DNA of 6,781 nucleotides from Candidatus Bathyarchaeota archaeon (GTDB lineage: Archaea > Thermoproteota > Bathyarchaeia > Bathyarchaeales > Bathyarchaeaceae): NCBI GenBank assembly GCA_020344435.1, contig CP070826.1, forward strand, positions 209,438-216,218. The letters run 5' to 3'. The notes beneath the pieces are model-generated. The model had not been told where the DNA came from, did not search any database, and saw only the letters and a list, made by a program, of their open reading frames with translations. A program made the translations under genes and the position numbers. Positions 1 through 6,282 of the stretch are shown here, in pieces. Positions within the stretch are counted from its first letter, which is position 1. Each line of letters starts with the position of its first letter.

Positions 1-1
1 G

Positions 2-1030
2 TTCAACATCTCGAGAGAAGGAAACTACTACGATGAGGTTCACAGAGGCAAAACGGGAAGAAACATACTGCACTTGAGAGAACCTCTGCAAGAACTATCC
101 TCAGACTTAGGTATACGGTACGAAGAATCGAGCAATCGCTTGAGAAATGTGAGACAAAAACTCTTTGAAGCTAGGGAAAAGAGGTTTCATCCTTTTAAGG
201 ACGACAAAACCCTCACCGACTGGAACGGACTTATGATTGCTGCACTTGCGAAGGGTGCACAGGTGTTCAATTCGGCCAGGTTTTCCAAGGCTGCAGAGAA
301 TGCAGCTGTCTTCATTCTTGAGAAACTGCAGAGAGCCGATGGAAGGCTTATCCACAGGTATAGAGATGGAGAAGCTACTGTAGATGGTAATCTCGATGAC
401 TACGCATTTCTAATCTGGGGTTTGATTGAGCTTTATGAAGCCGCATTCGACACGAGAGTTCTAGAAGAAGCTTTGAGACTTCAGGATGATATGCTTGAAC
501 ACTTCTGGGACAAGGAAAGTGGCGGCTTCTTTTTCAAGGCAGACGACAGCGAGAAACTTCTAATCCGTCACAAAGAACCTCGCGACGGAGCTGTCCCTTC
601 AGGCAATTCTGTTGCATTCTTGAATCTCATCAGACTTTCACGCCTGACAGGAAAGACCCACTACGAAGAGAAAGCTGCAACATTAGCAAAGGCTTCTTCT
701 TCCCACATGGAAGGCACTCCATCCCACAACACAATGTTCTTGACAGCATTAGACTTCTTCATTGGACCAGCATACGAGATCGCTATAGTGGGCAACGCGG
801 ATTCCAAAGGCACAAAAAACATGCTACGTGCAATAAGGAAGAGGTTTGTCCCAAACAAAGTGATGCTGCTCAAGAAAGCAGAACAGAAGAGCCTCGAAAA
901 CATCGCAGGGTTCACGAAGAACATGAGAATGATAGATAACAGGACAACAGCCTACGTTTGCAGAAACTTCATCTGCGTCAAGCCAATGACTGAAATAGAA
1001 GAAGTGTTGAAAGTTATTGCAGACGCCTAA
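2..1030 (+). CDS. YyaL/SPATA20-family protein (COG1331, DUF255), C-terminal half, 5' end cut by window
   Basis: The frame is open from base 2 to the TAA at 1028-1030, giving 342 residues. A TTG at 74 could be mistaken for a start, but residues 1-24 before it read like family sequence (FNISREGNYYDEVHRG, then GRNILHLREPL), so this is the 3' half of a protein normally near 650-700 residues. The missing half should hold the thioredoxin-like domain; what remains is the alpha/alpha-barrel (six-hairpin glycosidase-like) part. Family-typical blocks are visible: TLTDWNGLMIAALAKG (W at about 74), DDYAFLIWGLIELYEA (132 on), RHKEPRDGAVPSGNSVAFLN (PSGNS at 199-203), and the terminal AYVCRNFICVKP with Cys 320 and 325. 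The family occurs in bacteria, archaea and animals; its biochemical role is not established and I assign no reaction. It is probably cytosolic. ccmF follows about 85-110 bp downstream on the same strand, but the gap argues against tight coupling. Confidence 0.9.
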   Translation, partial: FNISREGNYYDEVHRGKTGRNILHLREPLQELSSDLGIRYEESSNRLRNVRQKLFEAREKRFHPFKDDKTLTDWNGLMIAALAKGAQVFNSARFSKAAENAAVFILEKLQRADGRLIHRYRDGEATVDGNLDDYAFLIWGLIELYEAAFDTRVLEEALRLQDDMLEHFWDKESGGFFFKADDSEKLLIRHKEPRDGAVPSGNSVAFLNLIRLSRLTGKTHYEEKAATLAKASSSHMEGTPSHNTMFLTALDFFIGPAYEIAIVGNADSKGTKNMLRAIRKRFVPNKVMLLKKAEQKSLENIAGFTKNMRMIDNRTTAYVCRNFICVKPMTEIEEVLKVIADA

Positions 1031-1050
1031 GGCAAATAATGGAGAAGTGA

Positions 1051-1083
1051 GTGTGGCTCGTACCCTCTAACTGAGAGTCACAC
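1051..1083 (+). other. Inverted repeat / possible RNA hairpin between the YyaL gene and ccmF
   Basis: GTGTGGCTC at 1051-1059 can pair with GAGTCACAC at 1075-1083, a 9-bp stem with one G-U wobble and a 15-nt loop. It starts 20 nt after the YyaL-family stop and ends about 32 nt before the first ccmF ATG. No T-run follows it, so it does not look like a standard terminator. It could be a 3'-end stabiliser of the upstream message, a leader structure of ccmF, or chance. An AT-rich stretch just before it (CAAATAATG, about 1033-1041) is a weak promoter candidate for ccmF, which would place the hairpin in the leader. Confidence 0.3.
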
Positions 1084-1115
1084 CTGGCAACATCATAGCG
1101 ACAAATCCACTACGC

Positions 1116-3101
1116 ATGCAATGTTGGGATCAGATCAAAATGGAGATTGAAGAGTTATTTATGGTATTTGCTGTTCTTTTGTTGTTCTTTGATTTGATGC
1201 AATTATTGAGAGCCAAGCCTCGCGCAAAGAGAAAACTTGAATATGGCTTCTACGCTGCAACCTTAGCTTTTGGACTTGTCGTCATATCTTACGGTATGCT
1301 TGCTCAAGGATTCTTGAGGGATGATTTTTCACTGAAAGAAGTCTACAAATCAAGCTCCTCAAGCCTACCAGTAGCATCCAAATTGTTCGCGACATGGAGT
1401 GCTGCAGGTGGATCACTCCTTCTCTTGTCACTCATTATAGCCGTTTTCTACTTTGCCTATCGGTACAAGACAAATGAAAAGAGAAGCAGACTCAGCATTA
1501 GCGCAAGTGCAATATTGAACTTTATTCTCATCTTTTTTCTAATTCTCACACTGATGAAGAATCCGTTTGAGAGATTTCCAACGATACTACCAGATGGTAG
1601 AGGACTCAACCCCCAACTACAAGCCTTTTGGATGAGCATCCATCCGCCAATAGTCTTTTGTGCTTATGCCTTCATCCTACTTGCATTCACACTTGTTCTG
1701 GCAAGCATGAGAACCGGAGAGAGAACTGAGAATGCAAGCATCACATTCTCACTCCGAGCTGCATGGCTACTATTAACCCTCGGGATAGCCCTTGGAGGCA
1801 TATGGGCATATGAAGTGTTATGGGGTGGATACTGGTCTTGGGACCCTATTGAAACTGGGTCGCTAATAACGTGGCTAGCCCTCACTTCCTACTTTCATTT
1901 GGGTCCCCTCGCCAAAGACCGCAGCTTGACAAAGGAACTAATGGTTCTGCTAACCTTTGCAGCCCTTGTTTTCTTGAGTGCTCTCACTCGTGGAGGATTC
2001 CGGGCGTCAATTCATGCATACGCACTTTCACCTGCCGGACCTGCCCTCCTTCTTTTCCTCCTCGGAATGGCAATCTTCTTCTTTCACTCGAAGAGAAAAA
2101 TCGACAAGCCTTTCTTCTCATTTGAGTTTGAAAAATCGTCGCTTCTATCCATATCTCTACTGATAGGGTACTGGTCTCTAATCCTAATTTTCGTTGTCTG
2201 TCTCTTTGGAGTGGTCTCTCCCATAATAGGCGGGATTTTTGTGGCTAACCCTCCGATTCCAACTGTGGACTTCTACAACACCTGGAATTTTCCTTTCGTA
2301 ATGAGTTTCGTTGCGGCGCTAATTGGTTGCAGCATGTATAATAGAATGAGTCTGAAGACGTTCGCTGTGCTTGTAGGGGGTGCTCTGATTGCTGGAGTCA
2401 TATTGATCCCCCTACAATTTCCAACACACAATCTGCTAGCAAACCTAGGTCTTCCTTTGTTGATGGTCGGGCTTCTAGCCGTGACTTACGGTCTCGCTCG
2501 AGATCTGCCAAAAAGGAAGAGTTTTGTAAGACGCCTTGGAAGAAACATCCTCCACTTAGGTATCATAATCACTTTGATAGGTGTCTTCGTAAGCTCGGCA
2601 ACCAAACAGGTGAGTATTATCCAAGATGCAAGACCAAACACATCGCTAGAAGCCTTGGGGTTAGGGATACAATTCAAGAACTTCACCGTTTACAGAGGCA
2701 CTGGGAGTGTCTACATCCAAATCGGAGAGAACCCAGCACTGGTTCCAGAGCATTCAGCCTTAAGAATGGATGTGGTGATCGAACAAGGCGGAAATACCTA
2801 TCACAGATCCCTCTGGATCCGCCTTTACACCCACTACAGTTATGTGTCAACACCTTTGATTGTAACCACCTGGACAGGTGACACATACCTCCATATGCAG
2901 CCTACAGCATCAATGTCCGATTCACTGGTGCATGCACTTGGGGGCATGGAGGTTCTACCCGAGGATTTGGCAATCACTGTAGAAGTAGTTCCTATGGTCT
3001 ATCTTGTATGGGTGGGCGTCGCATTAATGAGCATAGGAGTTGCAATGCCATTAATCAACGGACTTATCAGACCAACTGGCAAGAAAACTAGCATTGACTG
3101 A
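1116..3101 (+). CDS. ccmF: Cytochrome c maturation haem lyase CcmF
   Basis: Integral membrane subunit of System I cytochrome c biogenesis; it takes haem from CcmE and attaches it to CxxCH cysteines outside the membrane. About 15 hydrophobic segments are visible, and 661 residues matches CcmF (around 650) rather than the much shorter CcsA/CcmC. The WWD motif is WGGYWSWDP at 236-244, followed by E246 and W253. Candidate haem-handling histidines are H176 (SIHPP), H261 (YFHLG), H300 (SIHAYA, after LTRGG) and H480 (ILHLG), matching the two periplasmic and two transmembrane His of bacterial CcmF. A soluble outer domain (about 500-625) ending in a TWTGDTYLHMQP block and a last helix at about 627-648 are also CcmF-like. 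The segment WSAAGGSLLL (about 93-102) corresponds to bacterial WGGHEGSLLLW but lacks its His and Glu. Neither ATG 1116 nor in-frame ATG 1140 has a convincing Shine-Dalgarno; I kept the longer form, but Met9 (1140) gives a more CcmF-like N-terminus. The multihaem cytochrome downstream is a likely substrate. No ccmA, B, C or E lies in the window. Confidence 0.93.
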   Translation: MQCWDQIKMEIEELFMVFAVLLLFFDLMQLLRAKPRAKRKLEYGFYAATLAFGLVVISYGMLAQGFLRDDFSLKEVYKSSSSSLPVASKLFATWSAAGGSLLLLSLIIAVFYFAYRYKTNEKRSRLSISASAILNFILIFFLILTLMKNPFERFPTILPDGRGLNPQLQAFWMSIHPPIVFCAYAFILLAFTLVLASMRTGERTENASITFSLRAAWLLLTLGIALGGIWAYEVLWGGYWSWDPIETGSLITWLALTSYFHLGPLAKDRSLTKELMVLLTFAALVFLSALTRGGFRASIHAYALSPAGPALLLFLLGMAIFFFHSKRKIDKPFFSFEFEKSSLLSISLLIGYWSLILIFVVCLFGVVSPIIGGIFVANPPIPTVDFYNTWNFPFVMSFVAALIGCSMYNRMSLKTFAVLVGGALIAGVILIPLQFPTHNLLANLGLPLLMVGLLAVTYGLARDLPKRKSFVRRLGRNILHLGIIITLIGVFVSSATKQVSIIQDARPNTSLEALGLGIQFKNFTVYRGTGSVYIQIGENPALVPEHSALRMDVVIEQGGNTYHRSLWIRLYTHYSYVSTPLIVTTWTGDTYLHMQPTASMSDSLVHALGGMEVLPEDLAITVEVVPMVYLVWVGVALMSIGVAMPLINGLIRPTGKKTSID

Positions 3102-3217
3102 GAGTTGCCGATAATCTCATCATACAGAGGCGTTGTGCTGCCACTATTGCAGAAATAGAACTTACTTCCAAAAAACTATTATCAACAGAACGTGCAGATT
3201 AATTGTGAACAGATAGG

Positions 3218-3235
3218 TTCTATGTACGCATAGAA
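3218..3235 (+). promoter_or_regulatory. Perfect inverted repeat (7-bp stem, TACG loop) directly upstream of the cytochrome Shine-Dalgarno
   Basis: TTCTATG at 3218-3224 and CATAGAA at 3229-3235 are exact reverse complements separated by TACG. As RNA this is a compact hairpin whose UACG loop fits the stable UNCG class, though closed by G-C instead of the preferred C-G. Its last base is adjacent to AGGAG at 3236-3240. It could act as a DNA operator for a dimeric regulator or as a leader hairpin that affects ribosome access to the cytochrome mRNA. The structure is seen directly; the function is inferred. Confidence 0.45.
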
Positions 3236-3240
3236 AGGAG
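3236..3240 (+). promoter_or_regulatory. Shine-Dalgarno AGGAG for the multihaem cytochrome
   Basis: AGGAG, followed by AGG, is the strongest ribosome-binding match near this gene. It lies 32 nt before the first usable in-frame start codon, the TTG at 3273, which is too far. Normal spacing points to codons at about 3246-3252 (AGT, AAG, ACG), none a standard start. This mismatch is the main evidence that the annotated start is wrong or that the sequence has an error or mutation here. Confidence 0.5.
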
Positions 3241-3272
3241 AGGCGAGTAAGACGAAAAATCGAGTAGGAATC

Positions 3273-5591
3273 TTGCTAATCCTAGCCCTAGTCTTTATGA
3301 TGACAATCTATTCTGTACATTCATGGACACCAATACCTGTCGTAGACGATCGCAACGTGTTCATGCCCGGGTCCCAACCAGGTGAAGCAGGCCAATCAGA
3401 AACACCAGACAAATGTGACAACTGCCACGGAGGCTACAACATCACAGTAGAGCCCGCATACAACTGGAGAGGCTCCATGATGGCTCAAGCCGCCAGAGAC
3501 CCGTTATGGCTTGCCTGCCTGACAACAAGTCTTCAAGATTCTATATGGGCTGTCGGCAACCCCAACGCAGGAGACATCTGCATAAGATGTCACTCCCCCA
3601 CAGGATGGCTTGAAGGCAGAAGCGACCCAACCAACACCGCAGGCCTCGCGACAAGCGATTTTGACGGTGTCCAATGCGACTTCTGCCACAGAATGATAGA
3701 TCCATTCGCCGAGTTGAGTCAGCCAGACGTTCCTCCCGAGCTGAGTTCTTCACAGTCATCCGCAAACCTGACTGAAGTCGGCATCATAGGAACTTTCATC
3801 TCTACATACCCATGGATTCTCCTATTTCCATTCTTCGCTGCAACTATCGTAGTTAGCAGGTCGAAAAGTGCTAGGAAAGGTTGGATCGTGATAAGCTCCG
3901 CCCTTCTTCTGGCCTCAACCGTGATTCCAGCAATAGTTGCCTCCCAATCTATGGCAGATGAAACCTACCTACGGGATATCGAAGTGTTAAGTACTCTCAC
4001 GCTTTTTGATGGAACACCATTCCTAGATGCTACGAATCTTCCCACGTACTATGGCGATGGCAGCCTTCCAAACTACGTAGAGAATGCTGCTGGACAGTTC
4101 TTTGTGGATCCCGGCAATGCTAAACGGGGGCCATTCGATGATGCTGCTGCAAAGCATCAGGTTTACTATTCCAGATACCACAAGAGCGAGAAGTTCTGTG
4201 CATCATGCCATGACGTTTCAAATCCAATTCTAGCCAGCGTACTTCTTGGACAAGACATCCCCGAGACGCAGGCCGCGGCAAGCTACTTCCACGTAGAGAG
4301 AACATTCAGCGAGTTCATGCTAAGCGAGTATGGAAGAAACGGATCTGAAGCTGACATCTTGGATGTGTTATGGGCAGACAAATGTCAAGATTGTCACATG
4401 AGGGATGTAGTTGGACTCGGATGCAACAAAGCCGGTACCCCAACCAGAAGTGACCTTCCACTCCACGACTTGACTGGCGGTAACCAGTGGCTTTCAAGAA
4501 TCCTAGCAACCGTAGACCCTGAAAACATTGGGTATGACCCGTACAACTATGCAATTCTCTCAGGTCAGAAATATGAAGGCGCCCAGATAGAAGTCGCTGG
4601 CATTGTCGGACAAGGACAAGCTCTCTGGGATGGCGGAGAGCGAGCTAACATGCAACTGCGGGTTGCAGCAAACCTAAGTACCGTGGAGGAAACCGCCGAT
4701 AATATCACGATAAGAGTGAAAAACAACGCTGGACACAAACTCATCTCAGGGTTCCCCGAGGGCAGAAGAATGTTCCTCAACGTGCAGTTCTACAATGCAT
4801 CAGACATCCTTATAGGTGAGGTCAACCCGTATGAACCTCTTGTAACCACAACAGACGGTGAAGGTAACGAAGTCTATGTGTCGGGCGGGGACCTCGTCAA
4901 GACACATGAAAGACTGGTATGGGAGGCTGAGATGTCAAGCGTTGATCTTACGGGTGAAGAGAAGACCTTCCATTTTGCCCTTGGCACAGATCGTTACAAA
5001 GACAACAGGATTCCACCAAAAGGTTTCAATACAACAGAGATGTACGCCCGACTCGCCCAACCTAGGTGGGAAGGCCTGGATGCACCGGCTTACTTCACTC
5101 CTGAAGAGTATGTAGGCGGCTACGACGACGTAACTGTGGAAAAGCCTTCAGGCACCGCTTATTGGTACACGACCCTCTGCTACCAGACTACTTCTAAGGA
5201 TTACGTTGAATTCCTCAGGGACGAGATAAACGGAATAGGCAACACTCTATCCAGCCCGACCCCATCAGGAGAACCCAATGCCTATGTCGTTCAAACCGAC
5301 CCATTCTTTGCCAATCTTAAGGGATGGGGCAACGCGATCTGGGACCTCTGGCTCCACAACGGCGGAGCAGAGCCTATAACAATGAGCACAGTTGGCTCAC
5401 AGAGACCTCCAACCGGCGATGCCAACGGCGACGGTATTGTGGACATCCTAGACCTAAACATGGTTGGCTACGCCTTTGGGGCTCGGGAAGGTGAACGGAG
5501 GTATAACCCTGACCTCGACTTCAACCAAGACGGCCGCATAGACATGCGGGAAATAATCGTGATAGCCCAAAACTTCGGAAAGACGCTATAA
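3273..5591 (+). CDS. Pentahaem c-type cytochrome with internal membrane hairpin and C-terminal dockerin
   Basis: Extracytoplasmic electron carrier or oxidoreductase of unknown partner. Five CxxCH haem sites are present: CDNCH 48-52, CIRCH 103-107, CDFCH 135-139, CASCH 309-313 and CQDCH 371-375. Family-like blocks include WRGSMMAQAARDPL, RCHSPTGWLEGRS, RRGPF-like KRGPFDDAAAKHQ, CHDVSNP and LPLHDLTGGN (H398). Two helices at about 171-194 and 204-225 flank a basic loop (SRSKSARKG), placing a membrane hairpin between haems 3 and 4 with all haems outside. An Ig-like region follows, with NAGHKLISGFPEGRR (H488) and KDNRIPPKGF (576 on). Residues 716-770 form a type I dockerin: DANGDGIVDILD at 716-727 and DFNQDGRIDMRE at 749-760, each with the calcium-loop pattern. 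The TTG at 3273 is the first usable start after an in-frame TAG at 3231, but upstream in-frame codons from 3246 read SKTKNRVGI, an ideal signal-peptide n-region, so the protein probably begins there. Signal cleavage is likely after S17. ccmF upstream supplies haem attachment. Substrate or electron acceptor cannot be told from sequence. Confidence 0.93.
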   Translation: MLILALVFMMTIYSVHSWTPIPVVDDRNVFMPGSQPGEAGQSETPDKCDNCHGGYNITVEPAYNWRGSMMAQAARDPLWLACLTTSLQDSIWAVGNPNAGDICIRCHSPTGWLEGRSDPTNTAGLATSDFDGVQCDFCHRMIDPFAELSQPDVPPELSSSQSSANLTEVGIIGTFISTYPWILLFPFFAATIVVSRSKSARKGWIVISSALLLASTVIPAIVASQSMADETYLRDIEVLSTLTLFDGTPFLDATNLPTYYGDGSLPNYVENAAGQFFVDPGNAKRGPFDDAAAKHQVYYSRYHKSEKFCASCHDVSNPILASVLLGQDIPETQAAASYFHVERTFSEFMLSEYGRNGSEADILDVLWADKCQDCHMRDVVGLGCNKAGTPTRSDLPLHDLTGGNQWLSRILATVDPENIGYDPYNYAILSGQKYEGAQIEVAGIVGQGQALWDGGERANMQLRVAANLSTVEETADNITIRVKNNAGHKLISGFPEGRRMFLNVQFYNASDILIGEVNPYEPLVTTTDGEGNEVYVSGGDLVKTHERLVWEAEMSSVDLTGEEKTFHFALGTDRYKDNRIPPKGFNTTEMYARLAQPRWEGLDAPAYFTPEEYVGGYDDVTVEKPSGTAYWYTTLCYQTTSKDYVEFLRDEINGIGNTLSSPTPSGEPNAYVVQTDPFFANLKGWGNAIWDLWLHNGGAEPITMSTVGSQRPPTGDANGDGIVDILDLNMVGYAFGAREGERRYNPDLDFNQDGRIDMREIIVIAQNFGKTL

Positions 5592-5608
5592 CCTTGCACG
5601 CCGCTGCG

Positions 5609-6145
5609 CTAATTCTGCGAAGATATCTTTGTCAGGATTTTGGGCTCTTTCCACTCACCTCTAAGAATACTATATAGAAGCCCATCTTCCCATTTTCCTC
5701 TGATAAAAATAGATCTACGAATTGTCCCTTCCTTCCTGAATCCTGCTTTTTCCACAACCCTTTGTGATGCAATGTTTTTCGGATTAGTTTCAGCCTGAAT
5801 ACGCACAATATCCTTCGATAGAAACAGGTAATCTACAATAATCTTGACTGCCTCGGTGCAATAACCTTTGTTTCTCTCGCCGGGAAGTAGTCTGTAACCT
5901 ATTATGAAATGCGGTCCTTGAGGAGAATGGAATATATGGCCAATCCTGCTGCCATCTTTCTTCTCTATAATGAACCACACTTCCTCAGAACGCAGACTAT
6001 CATACCATTTATCCACTTCTTTTATAGAGACCTGTTCAAGAGGCTCAAATTCACCACAAAATTCAGGGTTGTTAGCCCATTGCGCAACGAGTGGCAAATC
6101 ATCTTTCTCCATAACCCTTAGGTTCACAAGTCTTCCTTCAAGCAA
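5609..6145 (-). CDS. GNAT-family N-acetyltransferase, RimJ/RimL type
   Basis: Cytosolic enzyme expected to move an acetyl group from acetyl-CoA to an amine; RimJ/RimL relatives acetylate protein N-termini, but many members act on small molecules, so the substrate is open. The 178 residues match the family length. The acetyl-CoA pyrophosphate loop (motif A, R/Q-x-x-G-x-G/A) is R91-N-K-G94-Y-C96, with Cys in the last place, followed by TEAVKIIVDYLF. Motif B is typical: N121-PKN-IASQRVVEKAGFRKEG. The N-terminus MLEGRLVNLRVMEKDDLPLV and the late WEDGLLYSIL block also fit. The start is the TTG at 6145: a TGA sits immediately upstream in frame and GGGTGGTG lies 7 nt ahead. The ATG at 6149 is out of frame and ends at once. 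Its TAG is 17 bp from the cytochrome stop on the opposite strand, so the two genes converge. I see no functional link to the cytochrome. Confidence 0.92.
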   Translation of the reverse strand: MLEGRLVNLRVMEKDDLPLVAQWANNPEFCGEFEPLEQVSIKEVDKWYDSLRSEEVWFIIEKKDGSRIGHIFHSPQGPHFIIGYRLLPGERNKGYCTEAVKIIVDYLFLSKDIVRIQAETNPKNIASQRVVEKAGFRKEGTIRRSIFIRGKWEDGLLYSILRGEWKEPKILTKISSQN

Positions 6146-6152
6146 TCATTGA

Positions 6153-6160
6153 CACCACCC
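6153..6160 (-). promoter_or_regulatory. GGTG-type Shine-Dalgarno for the acetyltransferase
   Basis: Read on the minus strand, 6160-6153 is GGGTGGTG, containing the GGTG core that pairs with the archaeal 16S 3' end. It lies 7 nt from the TTG at 6145 and supports that start over the nearby out-of-frame ATG. Confidence 0.55.
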
Positions 6161-6179
6161 ACAAATCTTCAGCTCCCAG

Positions 6180-6188
6180 TTTTTATGG
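6180..6188 (-). promoter_or_regulatory. Possible TATA-type promoter element for the acetyltransferase
   Basis: On the minus strand the bases read CCATAAAAA, the most TATA-like stretch in the gap, centred about 38 nt before the TTG. Archaeal spacing of about 26 nt would put the transcript start near 6157, leaving a leader of about 12 nt that only just covers the GGTG motif. This is a weak match and is offered only as the best candidate. Confidence 0.2.
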
Positions 6189-6256
6189 CTTACGAGAGCG
6201 ACTACTGGATACAAGACAAGAAGCAACCTCAATCTATAGTGAACCACCTATATGTG

Positions 6257-6277
6257 CCAACAACTTAGCAAGGTTGG
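6257..6277 (-). terminator. Short inverted repeat just after the surface-protein gene, possible 3' hairpin
   Basis: CCAAC at 6257-6261 pairs with GTTGG at 6273-6277, and CTT at 6264-6266 with AAG at 6270-6272, forming an imperfect 8-bp stem with a 2-nt bulge and 3-nt loop. It lies 5 nt past the TAA of the minus-strand surface-protein gene. No strong T-run follows, so true termination is uncertain. The rest of the 137-bp gap (6146-6282) holds only the acetyltransferase leader signals. Confidence 0.2.
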
Positions 6278-6282
6278 GACTC

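Larger units (their letters stand above)
3102..3272 (+). promoter_or_regulatory. Intergenic region before the multihaem cytochrome, with a candidate TATA-type promoter
   Basis: This 171-bp gap holds no recognisable gene. CCAAAAAACTATTATC at about 3168-3183 resembles an archaeal purine-rich BRE followed by a TATA-like box. If used, it would start transcription around 3205-3210, giving a leader of some 40 nt that includes the inverted repeat at 3218-3235 and the Shine-Dalgarno at 3236-3240. A second AT-rich stretch, GATTAATTG (about 3197-3205), is a weaker candidate. No clear T-run terminator for ccmF is visible, so read-through from ccmF is also possible. The 3' part (from about 3246) probably encodes the start of the cytochrome signal peptide. 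Confidence 0.3.

Noticed and set aside
74..1030. TTG at 74 as the start of a 318-residue protein.
   Set aside because: The frame is open to the left edge and the 24 residues before the TTG match the YyaL-family pattern, so the gene is cut by the window.
1..3101. A functional link between the YyaL protein's expected thioredoxin domain and thiol chemistry in cytochrome c maturation.
   Set aside because: The thioredoxin half is outside the window, the family is cytosolic as far as known, and the gap to ccmF holds a hairpin and no sign of coupling.
3222..3272. In-frame ATG at 3222 with only one TAG (3231) before the cytochrome frame, suggesting amber (pyrrolysine) read-through.
   Set aside because: The ATG lies inside the perfect hairpin, has no Shine-Dalgarno, and the read-through would put extra residues ahead of a good signal-peptide n-region that has its own AGGAG. 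A mis-called or non-standard start is simpler.
3783..3947. The cytochrome as two genes or a frameshift fusion, split at the hydrophobic segment.
   Set aside because: The frame is continuous, family-like haem-domain blocks are found on both sides, and the topology puts both sides outside the membrane as a single protein would need.
4858..5115. Open frame of 85 codons on the plus strand within the cytochrome gene, and several similar minus-strand frames opposite ccmF and the cytochrome.
   Set aside because: They overlap strongly supported coding sequence in other frames, show no family motifs, and have no ribosome-binding signals.
5592..5608. Shared bidirectional terminator between the converging cytochrome and acetyltransferase genes.
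   Set aside because: The 17-bp gap has no T-run or stable stem; T-rich tracts at about 5627-5650 are inside the acetyltransferase coding sequence and cannot be told apart from codon use.
6241..6258. CACCTATATGTG near 6246-6257 as a palindromic operator or TATA box.
   Set aside because: The dyad has a mismatch and only six positions per arm, and it sits about 100 bases from the acetyltransferase start.
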